Of a stretch of 64,000 nucleotides of DNA, positions 48,005-57,220 are shown piece by piece. The stretch is from positions 310,001 through 374,000 of the forward strand of contig JADJKB010000003.1 of NCBI GenBank assembly GCA_016706225.1. The letters run 5' to 3'. The notes below the pieces were generated by a model. It made no database searches, was not told the DNA's origin, and saw only the letters and a program-made list of their open reading frames with translations. Positions within the stretch are counted from its first letter, which is position 1. The number at the start of each line of letters is the position of its first letter. The stretch is from Myxococcales bacterium. GTDB taxonomy: Bacteria; Myxococcota_A; Polyangia; Polyangiales; Polyangiaceae. Position numbers and translations under genes: made by a program.

Positions 48005-49447
48005 TCAAATCTTGATGTTCTTCCAGTCTCCGCTCGCGAACTTCCAGACCATCACCGAGCTCAGGAGCACCACGTAAGTGACGGCCGCACTCCAGATGCC
48101 GATCAGGCCAAAGCCGAGCGTGATCCCGAGCAGCCAGGCCAGCGGGACCAGACACAAGAAGTGGAGCACGAGCTCGACGAGCATCACGAAGCGGGTGTTG
48201 CCCGCGCCGAACAGCGCCTGAGTCAGGATCATGCCGACGGCGATGGCCGGCGTGCAAATCCCCATGACCCGCATGGGGAGCAGCGCCGCCTCGATGACCG
48301 GCGGACTGTGACTGACCACTGCCAGGATCTGATTCGGAAAGACCACACCTTCGAGCAGGCCGACGACACCGAAGATCATCAGGCCGAGGCGCACGCTGAC
48401 CCAACCGAAGCGCGACGCCTTGTCCGGGTTGCCTTCACCGAGGGACTGGCTGACCAGCGTGGCGGTCGAAGTGCCAAACGCCAAACAAGCCGTGAAGGTG
48501 AGCTTGAGAACGCCGACGATCACCGTCGTGGCCGCGCTGTTGACGGCCTCGGCTTGGCCGCCCGGACAGGCCGGATTCACGACGGCGTTGGCGCCCGCGA
48601 TGCTGTCGAGCTTGCTGACGATCATGGCGAACAGCGCGAACCCGCTCATCACGGCCACGGTCGCCACCGCGCTGGGGATCGACAGCTTGAGCACGTCCCA
48701 GGTCAGCGACTTGTCGAGGGAGCTCAAGGCGAACGGGCTGAACGGCGCGCGGTACTTCTTGAACGCCACCCACCCGATCATGATGAACAGGCCGACCCAG
48801 GTGGAGACGAAACCGGCAAAACCGGCGCCGGCGATGCCCATGCGGGGCGCACCGAAGCGACCGAAGATGAACACCAGACACAGCACGATGTTGAGGGCGT
48901 TCATCACGATGGCGCTGACCATGTGAACGTGGGTCTTGCCGATCCCATCGAAGAACGACTTGAAGCTGAACGTCATCGCCATGCTGACGATGCCGAGCAG
49001 GCGCCAGTGCAAGTACTCGGTGGCCGCCGTCCGCACCTCGGGCACCTTGATCAAGGCCGAGAGCACGTAGGGCAACACCAGGTAGCCGGCGATCGTGAAC
49101 AGGATGCCCGCCGTCAGCGCAAAGAACCACGAGTTGACCAGGACAGCCCCCGCATCGGCGCTGCGATGTTGCGCGAAGCGCCGTGCGGCGATGGCCTGGG
49201 TACCGACGGAGATGGCGGACAGGGAGCCGCCGAACATCCAGAGCAAGATCAGCGACGGCAAGAGCGCCGCCTGCGCATTCGACGACTCCGGGCACGGAAG
49301 CCAGGAGAAAAAGACGATGTCCACCTCGTTGACGACGCTCTGCGTGAGCATCGCCAAGACGGTGGGGGCCGCGAGCTTCAGCACCACCTTGTACGGCGAT
49401 CCGGTGGTGACGAGCTGAACGCCGGATTGTACGGGGACGGTGGCCAT
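48005..49447 (-). CDS. MATE family efflux transporter
   Basis: A 480-residue inner-membrane drug/cation antiporter with 12 predicted helices in two homologous halves. Family marks: KLAAPTVLAMLTQSVVNEVD at the start, GTQAIAARRFAQHRSADAGA, FDGIGKTHVHMVSAIVMNAL, GFGTSTATLVSQSLGEGNPD-like sequence (here ACLAFGTSTATLVSQSLGEG), and LTQALFGAGNTRFVMLVELV. A cysteine-containing loop (SWLPCPESSNAQ) after helix 1 and an extra ACPGG loop near the second half are local insertions. Substrate unknown. It follows the dual-kinase gene on the same strand, separated by a terminator-like hairpin. Confidence 0.92.
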   Translation of the reverse strand: MATVPVQSGVQLVTTGSPYKVVLKLAAPTVLAMLTQSVVNEVDIVFFSWLPCPESSNAQAALLPSLILLWMFGGSLSAISVGTQAIAARRFAQHRSADAGAVLVNSWFFALTAGILFTIAGYLVLPYVLSALIKVPEVRTAATEYLHWRLLGIVSMAMTFSFKSFFDGIGKTHVHMVSAIVMNALNIVLCLVFIFGRFGAPRMGIAGAGFAGFVSTWVGLFIMIGWVAFKKYRAPFSPFALSSLDKSLTWDVLKLSIPSAVATVAVMSGFALFAMIVSKLDSIAGANAVVNPACPGGQAEAVNSAATTVIVGVLKLTFTACLAFGTSTATLVSQSLGEGNPDKASRFGWVSVRLGLMIFGVVGLLEGVVFPNQILAVVSHSPPVIEAALLPMRVMGICTPAIAVGMILTQALFGAGNTRFVMLVELVLHFLCLVPLAWLLGITLGFGLIGIWSAAVTYVVLLSSVMVWKFASGDWKNIKI

Positions 49448-49482
49448 CGAGCCGATCGGGGAGGCAGGCTCTTAAAACCGGC

Positions 49483-49514
49483 GCGCCGGGCTGTCCACAA
49501 GGACGACCCGGCGC
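49483..49514 (-). terminator. Terminator hairpin after the dual-kinase gene
   Basis: GCGCCGGG / CCCGGCGC (8 bp) enclosing an inner GTCC / GGAC (4 bp) with an ACAA loop; the two stems are separated by symmetric 2-nt bulges. On the minus strand the stem is followed by GCCGGTTTT. It lies between the kinase stop (49563) and the MATE start (49447). Confidence 0.65.
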
Positions 49515-49562
49515 ACGCTGGTTTTCACAGAGGTTGAGACGAAATCGGCGGAATCAACGGAT

Positions 49563-52415
49563 TCAGCGCTGGGCGACGCGCGCTTCCGGGCTGAGGCCCT
49601 TCAGCATGGCGCGCGCCTCCTGACAGCCCGGGCGCTCGGTGATCAGCGCGTTCAGGGTCTTGATGGCGTCCTCACGCTTGCCGACCTTCTTCTGCATGCT
49701 GGCCAGGAAGATGCGGGACTCGATGCCTTTGTCCAGGGCCGCCCATTGTCTGGCAACCCGCAGTGACTCGCCGTAACCCTTCATCTGCGCCGCTGCCTCG
49801 CTCCACGCCTTGAGCGCTCGCGGGTCCTTGCGGTTCTTCTTGCCGATCTTCCGGTACTCGTTCAGCGCCTTCACCTTCTTGCCGCTCTGCAAGAACTCCG
49901 CGGCCTTGGCCAGCTGTCCTTCGACCTGATCACCACTGTCGGCCTTGACCGGCTGCGCACTGAACATTTCGTCGTCGGCACCGGCGGCGTTCTTCGCGCT
50001 CTGCTCGGGCTCGGCTTTGGTCGGCTTCGCGGTGTCGGCCTCGGCTTTGTCGGCTCCGGGCTCGGCGTTCTCGGCGTCATCGTCCGCCGTGTCCGCCTTC
50101 GCGGTCTCCTCACCCTTGTCCTCAGCCGGAGTATCACTCGCGGTCTCGTCGCTGGTGTCCGCCGCTGGGTCGACCTTCTCCGCGGTGGCCTCCTCGGCCG
50201 GAACCGCGGCGGAGTCGTCGACCGTCTCACCGGTCTCTCCGACAGGAGCCTCAGTCGCAGCAACCTCGGGAGCCGCGGGCGGCGGGCCCTTGAAGCGATC
50301 GATCATGGGCTTGGCCGCGGCGTAGGCGCGGGCGCGCACGTCCGGCTTGGCGGCGGCAACGCCACCGAACACACCGATGGCCACGAGCGCCGCACCGACC
50401 ACGGACATCCCGATCCGGCGCCGACGGCGCCGCCGCTCCACAGGCTCTCTGAGCGCGGCTTCTAGCGCTTCGCGCATTTGCTCGGCGCGCTCGAAGCGTT
50501 CGTCGGTGTTTGGCTCCATGGCCTGGGAGATGGTCTTGTCCAGCATCTTCGGTATTCCTCTCTGTGAAGCCCGCAGGCTCGGTGCCTCGGGTTTGGTTCG
50601 GGCTTTTGCGTCGAGCAGAGCGACGGTGTTCGGCGCATCGAATGGCAGGCGTCCGGTCACGAGCTCGTAGAGCACTGCGCCGAGCGCATAGAGATCACTC
50701 CGGTCGTCGGCATCACCGCCGTGACCTTGCTCCGGCGCCATGTACTCTGGGGTACCGATGATCGAGAGCGCCTCGCCGACGTTCTCCACTTCGACGCCCC
50801 GAGCGACCTTGGCAACGCCAAAATCGAGGAGCTTCAGCGTCCCGGTGTGGGTCAAGAGCAGGTTGCCTGGCTTGATATCGCGGTGAATCACCCCGGCGCC
50901 GTGGGCAGCCTCGAGGGCGTGACACGCTTGCACACCAATGCGGGCGACCTCGCGCCAGTCGAAGATCTCACCCTGCGCCAAGCGGCGGTCGAGGGTCTCG
51001 CCTTCGAGGAACTCCATCACGTAGAAGGCACGTCCATCGCTGGCGATCCCGAAGTCGACGAGGCGAACCAGGTTCTCGTGCTCGACACGGGCAATCGCGC
51101 GCGCCTCGGCCCGCAGGCGTTCGGACGCGGCCTCCGACGACTGCTCGGGTGGCAGCACCTTGATTGCAAAACGACGGCCGAGGTCGACGTGACACGCCTC
51201 GTGCACGACCCCCATGCCGCCTGCACCGATCTCCCGCAGCAAGCGATAACGCGTCCCGGGCAGTAGCGTGGAGTCGGCGTCAGCGGGGGGCGGTGAGGGG
51301 GACGGGGGCGGCAGGATCAGCCTGGGTTTGTCGAGCTTTCGGGCCTGGGCCAGCAGGCGCCCGAACTCCGCGCGGCTGCGCGCGGGCTCTGCGGGATACA
51401 ACCGCTGCATCAGCTGGGCGATCCGGCTGCGCACACCTCGCTCGCCGTTCGGCAGGCTGGGGGCACGTTTCATCAACAGCGCGAGATCCGTGAGCGCCTC
51501 GCGCGCGGACGGGTAGCGGTCCTCGATCTTCGTCGCCGTCAGCCGCGCAATGATCGAGTCCAGCTCCGGCGGTGCGTCGCAGAGCGGCGCTACCGGTGTC
51601 GGGACGCGTTTGCCGGAACCTACGGCGGCCATGTGCTCCGAGGCCTCACCGGTCAGGAACCGGCGCCCAGCGATCAGCTCCCAGAGCATGATGCCGAAGG
51701 CGTACAGATCTGCGGGTACACCCCCGGGGTTGTTGTTCGCAACTTCGGGCGCCACGTAGCCAGGCTTCGCGAAGACGATCCCCGCCACCGTGTGGCAGCG
51801 GCGGTTCTCCCCCCGCGCCGTACCGAAGTCGATCAGCTTGAGCTCACCGCCGTAGCCGAGCATTGCGTTCTGCGGGCTCAGATCGCGGTGAACGATCTCG
51901 AGCGGGCGCCCCGCTGCGTCAGTGCGCTCGTGCACGTGGGCGAGCCCTTCAGCTAGCGAGAGCCCGATTGCCAGCGCCTCGGGCCAGGTGATCCGCGCAC
52001 CGAGCTGTTGCACGCGACTGCGGACCTCGCCCAGGTTCCGCCCTTCGACGTGCTCGACCAAAACGAAGGGCTGTCCCGTGGCGTCGGTGGACGCCTCGAG
52101 GATCTGCGCGACACCCGGGTGGTGGAGCTGCGCTTGGATGCGCGCCTCGTCCAGGAAGCGCGCCAGGAAGGAGCGGTCTCCGGCGTGCTCGCGCCGGATG
52201 ATCTTCACGACACAGGGCCGCTCGGCTCCCTCGATGGCCCCGGTCGCCGCCAAGAACACCTCCCCCATGCCCCCTCGGGCCAGGAGTCGGAGCAGGGTCA
52301 GGCGGCCGAAGCGACGAGGCAGCGTCTCCCCGGCATCGCCTGACCCGGTCGCGCTGCTTTCAGCGACATTCTTTGCCGATTTCGCTGAGGTCTGCACAGA
52401 GGGCTCACCGGACAT
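49563..52415 (-). CDS. Transmembrane Ser/Thr protein kinase with two tandem kinase domains and TPR-like C-terminus
   Basis: A 950-residue Hanks-type kinase. Domain 1 (about 37-320): ARGGMGEVFLA, Lys71 (VVKII), HRDLSPQN with Asp178, DFG Asp196, and VAPEV. Domain 2 (about 390-655): GAGGMGVVHEA, Lys419 (AIKVL), HRDIKPGN with Asp513, DFG Asp531, and MAPEQ. Both keep all catalytic residues, although domain 1 has Ser for the usual Lys in HRDLKPxN, a frequent myxobacterial variant. After a run of Arg comes one membrane helix (about 672-694), an acidic Ala/Glu linker, and a TPR-like C-terminal 120 residues with one Cys, on the outside. Two kinase domains in one chain suggest cis-regulation. Divergent from the small exported protein. 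Confidence 0.9.
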   Translation of the reverse strand: MSGEPSVQTSAKSAKNVAESSATGSGDAGETLPRRFGRLTLLRLLARGGMGEVFLAATGAIEGAERPCVVKIIRREHAGDRSFLARFLDEARIQAQLHHPGVAQILEASTDATGQPFVLVEHVEGRNLGEVRSRVQQLGARITWPEALAIGLSLAEGLAHVHERTDAAGRPLEIVHRDLSPQNAMLGYGGELKLIDFGTARGENRRCHTVAGIVFAKPGYVAPEVANNNPGGVPADLYAFGIMLWELIAGRRFLTGEASEHMAAVGSGKRVPTPVAPLCDAPPELDSIIARLTATKIEDRYPSAREALTDLALLMKRAPSLPNGERGVRSRIAQLMQRLYPAEPARSRAEFGRLLAQARKLDKPRLILPPPSPSPPPADADSTLLPGTRYRLLREIGAGGMGVVHEACHVDLGRRFAIKVLPPEQSSEAASERLRAEARAIARVEHENLVRLVDFGIASDGRAFYVMEFLEGETLDRRLAQGEIFDWREVARIGVQACHALEAAHGAGVIHRDIKPGNLLLTHTGTLKLLDFGVAKVARGVEVENVGEALSIIGTPEYMAPEQGHGGDADDRSDLYALGAVLYELVTGRLPFDAPNTVALLDAKARTKPEAPSLRASQRGIPKMLDKTISQAMEPNTDERFERAEQMREALEAALREPVERRRRRRRIGMSVVGAALVAIGVFGGVAAAKPDVRARAYAAAKPMIDRFKGPPPAAPEVAATEAPVGETGETVDDSAAVPAEEATAEKVDPAADTSDETASDTPAEDKGEETAKADTADDDAENAEPGADKAEADTAKPTKAEPEQSAKNAAGADDEMFSAQPVKADSGDQVEGQLAKAAEFLQSGKKVKALNEYRKIGKKNRKDPRALKAWSEAAAQMKGYGESLRVARQWAALDKGIESRIFLASMQKKVGKREDAIKTLNALITERPGCQEARAMLKGLSPEARVAQR

Positions 52416-52555
52416 GGGCGCATGGTGCCAATGTAGGCGAAGGTGGCCAACTAAACGACACCTGTGCTTTTCGTGGGAACACTCGACGCGCGAGGCGGGT
52501 TGAGCATCGCCTTCCTCGGAGTAGACTCCGCCGGCCCAGCAACGGAAACGATTCG

Positions 52556-52972
52556 GTGTTTCAAGGCGTCCTCATCCAGACCACTCGCCGCGCCAAGGCG
52601 CGGAGCGTCGCCGTGCTGGCTGCGCTTGCGGTGCTGTTGGTCACGGGACTCGCAGCGGCCACGCCGGCCCCGATGTGCGACGAACACGCCCAGAGCATCG
52701 CGGCGCCGTTCCCACTGTTCCCAAGCTTCAACGGCGAGGTCCGCGGCGTTCGTCCCTGCGCCGGCCGACAGGCGCATCAACTGGGCCAGGCGCCGACGCC
52801 AGAGCGCGACCACCCTCGAGCCAGCGCTGAGACCTTCGACCGTGCCCCGCCGAGCGAGCGCTTCGTGGTCGTGCGCGTGCGTGGCCAGCTCCAACCGCCA
52901 GCCCGAGCCGACGGCTCGGGCCCGCGCGCGGGAATTCAGAACAACGTCTTCCGCCCGCCGCGCGCGCGCTGA
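52556..52972 (+). CDS. Small exported protein upstream of the DsbA-like pair
   Basis: A 138-residue protein with a GTG start, chosen because the frame upstream reads as non-protein-like sequence. Signal peptide with basic start and core RSVAVLAALAVLLVTGLAAA..TPAP; then CDEHAQSIAAPFPLFPSFNG and a second Cys (RGVRPCAGRQ), followed by a polar Pro/Arg-rich tail. The two cysteines could form a disulfide and hence be a substrate of the downstream DsbA-like proteins; this is inference from position only. I recall the CDEHAQSIAAP-type element from other Polyangia proteins without known function. The 234 bp to the next gene hold no ORF I trust. Confidence 0.55.
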   Translation: MFQGVLIQTTRRAKARSVAVLAALAVLLVTGLAAATPAPMCDEHAQSIAAPFPLFPSFNGEVRGVRPCAGRQAHQLGQAPTPERDHPRASAETFDRAPPSERFVVVRVRGQLQPPARADGSGPRAGIQNNVFRPPRAR

Positions 52973-53206
52973 GTCGTCGAGACGTATCCAGGCCCGCGCG
53001 CGGTCAGCCGCGCTCGTGAGCCTGGCAACACTCGTCGACTCGAAGCTCCGCGACTCGAAGACGAAACAACTCTGGCGCCAAGCGAATGCCCGGCGCGCAG
53101 GTCATCGAGCCCGCAATCGTCGTCTCGACCCGTTAGCGGGTGGAGGTCGACGCTGGCGTCGCTCCTACGACTCTTTTTCAAGTGTGAGTATTTTCAGGAG
53201 ATTGAA

Positions 53207-55177
53207 ATGAACAAAGGAACCGCAATCGTAGGCTTCTTCCTCTGCTTCTTGGCAGGGATGGGGCTGATGTGGGGCGTCGATCGCAGCAAGGGCGTAGCGA
53301 TCAGCGCCGAGAGTGGGGCTGAAGCCGGCTCCCTCGACCACAGTGCCTCGCCCGTACCCGTCAGCGGCAAAGACCCGTCCTGGGGCAATGCCGATGCGCC
53401 GGTCACCATCGTGGAGATCAGCGATTTCCAGTGCCCCTTCTGCAGCCGCGTCGGACCGACGATGAAGCAGATCAAGGACACGTACGGGCCCCAGAAGGTG
53501 CGCATCGTCTGGAAGCACCAGCCGCTGCCCTTCCACGACAAGGCTCGCCCGGCGCACGAGGCCGCGGCGACGGTGTTCGCGCTGGCCGGTAGCGACGCGT
53601 TCTGGAAGTTCCACGACAGCGCGTTCGCCAATCAGCAGGCGCTGACCCCGGAGAACCTCGAGAAGTGGGCGCAGGCTGCAGGCGTCGACATGACCAAGTT
53701 CAAGGCGGACTTCGCGGCCAAAAAATACGCCGCCAAGGTCGACGAGGACATGGCGATGGCAACCAAGATTGGCGCGAGCGGCACCCCCGCGTTCCGCATC
53801 AACGGCGTGACCGTCGTCGGCGCGCAGCCGTTCGAGAAGTTCAAGGAGGTCATCGACGCGCAGCTGGGCGAGGCGCAGAAGCTGATCGCTTCGGGTACGC
53901 CGAAGGAGAAGGTCTACGTCGAGCTGTCCAAGAAGAACGCCACGGCCGCACCCGAGGAGGCTCGCCCGAATCCCAACAAGCCTGCAGACAAACCCCAGGC
54001 GCCGCCCGAGGACACGACCGTCTACAAGGTCAACATCGGCGCGGACGATCCCATCCTCGGACCGAAGGACGCGCTCGTCACCATCGTCCAGTGGTCGGAC
54101 TACCAGTGCCCGTTCTGCAAGCGCGTCGAGGACACGATGAAGCAGGTCGTCGACACCTACAAGAGCGACGTCCGGGTGGTCTGGAAGGACAACCCGCTAC
54201 CGTTCCACCCCCGCGCCATCCCGGCAGCCTACGTGGCGATCGCCGCGTACAAGGCCAAGAGCGACAAGGGCTTCTGGGACGCGCACCACGCGCTGTTCGA
54301 GAGCGCGCCGAAGCTCGAGGACGAAGACCTCAAGGGTGTGGCCGAGAAGCTCGGTCTCTCCTGGGACGCCATCAAGAAGGACGTGGACGCCAAGAAGTAC
54401 GCGGCGAAGATCGACGCCAACATGGAACAGGCGGGAGATCTGGAAGCCCGCGGTACGCCAGCGTTCTTCATCAACGGTCGCAAGCTCTCCGGCGCACAGC
54501 CCTTCGAGGCGTTCAAGACTCTGATCGACGCAGAGCTCGCCAAGGCCAAGGCCCTGGTCGCGAAGGGCACGCCCAAGGCGCGCGTCTACGAAGAGATCAT
54601 GAAAGAGGGCAAGGAGCCGCCGCCGCCCGAGAAGAAGGACGTGCCGCCCCCGGACGCCGACAGCCCGTGGAAGGGTGGGCAGAATGCCAAGGTCGTGATC
54701 CAGATGTGGAGCGACTACCAGTGCCCGTTCTGCAAGCGCGTCGAGCCGACGGTCAACGAGATCGAGAAGGAGTACGGCAGCAAAGTGAAGATTGTCTGGC
54801 GCGACATGCCACTGCCGTTCCACCAGGAGGCTCCGATGGCAGCACAGGCTGGTCGTGAGGCGTACGCACAGAAGGGCAACGCCGGTTACTGGAAGTTCCA
54901 CGAGAAGGCCTTCGAGGTTCAGGGGAATCCCGACGGGATCAAGCGCCCGGGCCTCGAGAAGATCGCTCAGGAAATGGGCCTCGACATGGACAAGTTCAAG
55001 GCGGCGCTCGACAGCGGCAAACACAAGGCCCGCGTCGACAAGGACAACGAGGTCGGCAACAAGGCGGGTGTCAGTGGCACCCCCTCGTTCGTCATCAACG
55101 GTTACTACATCAGCGGAGCCCAGCCGGCCTCCGCCTTCAAGAAGGTGATCAACCGCGCGTTGAAGGAAGCCAAGTGA
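53207..55177 (+). CDS. Membrane-anchored protein with three DsbA-like thioredoxin-fold domains (first of a pair)
   Basis: A 656-residue envelope protein. Ribosome site AGGAG 6 nt before the ATG. Residues 4-25 form one uncleaved-looking helix (GTAIVGFFLCFLAGMGLMWG), then three successive domains of the DsbA-like (Pfam thioredoxin_4) type. Each has a CPFC active site (Cys76/79, Cys301/304, Cys506/509), a PLPFH element and a cis-Pro loop (GTPAFRING, GTPAFFING, GTPSFVING). Linkers between domains are Pro/Lys-rich. Normal members have one domain of about 200 residues. Probable thiol oxidase or isomerase in the periplasm. Stop and next start overlap (GTGA), so both are translated together. Confidence 0.9.
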   Translation: MNKGTAIVGFFLCFLAGMGLMWGVDRSKGVAISAESGAEAGSLDHSASPVPVSGKDPSWGNADAPVTIVEISDFQCPFCSRVGPTMKQIKDTYGPQKVRIVWKHQPLPFHDKARPAHEAAATVFALAGSDAFWKFHDSAFANQQALTPENLEKWAQAAGVDMTKFKADFAAKKYAAKVDEDMAMATKIGASGTPAFRINGVTVVGAQPFEKFKEVIDAQLGEAQKLIASGTPKEKVYVELSKKNATAAPEEARPNPNKPADKPQAPPEDTTVYKVNIGADDPILGPKDALVTIVQWSDYQCPFCKRVEDTMKQVVDTYKSDVRVVWKDNPLPFHPRAIPAAYVAIAAYKAKSDKGFWDAHHALFESAPKLEDEDLKGVAEKLGLSWDAIKKDVDAKKYAAKIDANMEQAGDLEARGTPAFFINGRKLSGAQPFEAFKTLIDAELAKAKALVAKGTPKARVYEEIMKEGKEPPPPEKKDVPPPDADSPWKGGQNAKVVIQMWSDYQCPFCKRVEPTVNEIEKEYGSKVKIVWRDMPLPFHQEAPMAAQAGREAYAQKGNAGYWKFHEKAFEVQGNPDGIKRPGLEKIAQEMGLDMDKFKAALDSGKHKARVDKDNEVGNKAGVSGTPSFVINGYYISGAQPASAFKKVINRALKEAK

Positions 55178-57210
55178 CAGTCAGCCGAGCAGCAAAGGCC
55201 ATCTTCGTACTTGGGCTGCTGCTGCTCGGCGTCGCCTGCGGGGGGAGCCCCGGCTCCCCTGCGCACGCGAAGCATCCGAAATCGACAGAAGTCGATCTGA
55301 CGAAGGCCGACACTTCCGAGACGAACCTCGGTGAGGTCGCGGCCCACGGCACCTGGACGAAGCCGACGAGCGGCGGCGCGACGAGTCGCGAGGTTCCGGT
55401 CGATGCCACTGACGCTGTGTGGGGCACAGGTGATGCCCCGGTCACCGTCGTACTCTTCACGGACTTCCAGTGTCCGTTTTGCTCGCGGGCTCACCCGCGC
55501 GTCACCCAACTGATGAGAGACTACGGTCCGGACAAACTCCGGATCGTCTTCAAGCACAACCCGCTGCCCTTCCACCAGGACGCCGTACCCGCGGCGCTGG
55601 CTGCACAGGCAGTGTACGAGATCGCCGGGCCCCAGGCGTTTTTTGCCTACGTCGATCTGTTGTTCCGAGGCCAGAGTCAGCTCACGGATGCGAATCTGCT
55701 CGCGTGGGCCCAGGACGTTGGCGTCGACCGCAACGCGCTGCTCAAGGTGGCAATGTCGAGCGAGGTCCGCGCGAAGATCGACGCGGACATGGCGCTGGCG
55801 AAATCCGCCGGGCTGTTTGGGACTCCGGCGTTCCTGATCAACGGCGGGAAGCTGGTTGGAGCCCAGCCCTACGAGGCGTTCAAGGAGCGTGTCGACGCCG
55901 AGCTCGCGGCTTCGCAAGCGCTTCGAACCAGCGGTGTCGCACCCGCGTCGGTGTACGCGAAGCGGGTCGCGGAGAATTTCAGCAAGCCCGAGCCCGAGGA
56001 CGACCGGCCAGCTCGGCCCGCGGCCCCGCCCGATACGACCATCTGGAAGGTGCCGGTCGGCAAGTCTCCCAGCGTTGGACCCGCCAGCGCGCTGGTGACC
56101 ATGGTCGAGTTTTCGGACTACCAGTGTCCATTCTGCAAGCGGGCGCAGGCCACGGTCGACGAGCTCCTGCGCCGCTACCCGACCAAGCTCCGCGTGGTGT
56201 GGAAACACCAGCCGCTTCCGTTCCACAATCGCGCGCTGCCCGCCGCACAGCTGGCAATGGAGGCGCGAGCCCAGCGCGGCGACAAGGGGTTCTGGGAGGC
56301 CACCAAGCTGTTGTTCGAGTCGCAGCGCGGACTCGAGGACGATGACCTCTTGACGATCGCGCGACAGCTGAGGCTGAACGAGGCGCGGGTGAAGGCCACG
56401 CTGGCGAAAGAGGCCCACAAGACCGCCATCAACGCGGACATGGACCTCGCCGACGAAGTGACCGCGAAGGGCACGCCAACCTTCTACATCAACGGGCGGA
56501 AGCTCTCGGGCGCGCAACCGCTCGAGCGATTCCAGAGTTTGATCGATGAGCAGCTCGCGCTCGCCGAGGCCAAGGTCAAGGCGGGTACACCCGCGGCTCA
56601 GCTGTACGCCACGCTGATCAAGGACGGCCGGGCGGGCGAGCCCCTCGAGCTCGCTAAGTCCACGCCAGCCGTGGGTAAAGGCAACCCGACCCGAGGCTCG
56701 GCCAGGGCGCCGGTGACGCTCCAGATCTTCTCGGACTTCCAGTGCCCGTTCTGCTCGCGGGTAATGCCGGCGCTCAACCAGGTCGAAAAGACGTACGCGG
56801 GGCGGCTTCGCATCGTCTGGCGCAACATGCCGCTATCGTTCCACCAGGACGCACGTCCGGCCGCAATGGCTGCCATGGAGGCCTATGCGCAGAAGGGCGA
56901 CGCCGGGTTCTGGAAGATGCACGAGCTGCTCTTCACGAACCAGTCGAACCTGGACCGCTCGAGCCTCGAGACCTACGCACAGAAGGCAGGACTCGACCTC
57001 ACCCGGTTCCGCGATGCCCTCGATCAGAACAGCCACGACGCATCGATCAAGTTGGACGAGAGCGCCGCGAGCGCCGCCGGCATCGACGGCACGCCGGCCT
57101 TCATCATCAACGGCTACCACCTGAGCGGAGCGCAGCCGTTCGCGAAGTTCAAGAAGGTCATCGACCGGGCACTGGAAGACGCGCGGCTCAAGAGAAAAGC
57201 CGCTCCCTGA
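55174..57210 (+). CDS. Lipoprotein with three DsbA-like thioredoxin-fold domains (second of a pair)
   Basis: A 678-residue paralogue of the preceding protein. GTG start inside the upstream stop. Lipoprotein signal with LLGVAC (Cys22). Again three DsbA-like domains, each with CPFC (Cys100/103, Cys318/321, Cys524/527), a PLPFH-type element (PLSFH in domain 3) and cis-Pro (GTPAFLING, GTPTFYING, GTPAFIING). Domain 1 lies behind an 80-residue Thr/Lys-rich linker that may span from the outer membrane. Domain order and linker style match the first protein, so the pair arose by duplication of an already triple gene or by parallel expansion. No DsbB or VKOR gene lies nearby. Confidence 0.9.
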   Translation: MTVSRAAKAIFVLGLLLLGVACGGSPGSPAHAKHPKSTEVDLTKADTSETNLGEVAAHGTWTKPTSGGATSREVPVDATDAVWGTGDAPVTVVLFTDFQCPFCSRAHPRVTQLMRDYGPDKLRIVFKHNPLPFHQDAVPAALAAQAVYEIAGPQAFFAYVDLLFRGQSQLTDANLLAWAQDVGVDRNALLKVAMSSEVRAKIDADMALAKSAGLFGTPAFLINGGKLVGAQPYEAFKERVDAELAASQALRTSGVAPASVYAKRVAENFSKPEPEDDRPARPAAPPDTTIWKVPVGKSPSVGPASALVTMVEFSDYQCPFCKRAQATVDELLRRYPTKLRVVWKHQPLPFHNRALPAAQLAMEARAQRGDKGFWEATKLLFESQRGLEDDDLLTIARQLRLNEARVKATLAKEAHKTAINADMDLADEVTAKGTPTFYINGRKLSGAQPLERFQSLIDEQLALAEAKVKAGTPAAQLYATLIKDGRAGEPLELAKSTPAVGKGNPTRGSARAPVTLQIFSDFQCPFCSRVMPALNQVEKTYAGRLRIVWRNMPLSFHQDARPAAMAAMEAYAQKGDAGFWKMHELLFTNQSNLDRSSLETYAQKAGLDLTRFRDALDQNSHDASIKLDESAASAAGIDGTPAFIINGYHLSGAQPFAKFKKVIDRALEDARLKRKAAP

Positions 57211-57220
57211 CGCCACGCGG

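Noticed and set aside
52464..53210. 248-codon plus-strand frame overlapping the small exported protein
   Set aside because: Arg/Ser-rich without a domain or signal. The competing frame from 52556 has a proper signal peptide, and this frame would run into the DsbA-like gene's ribosome site.
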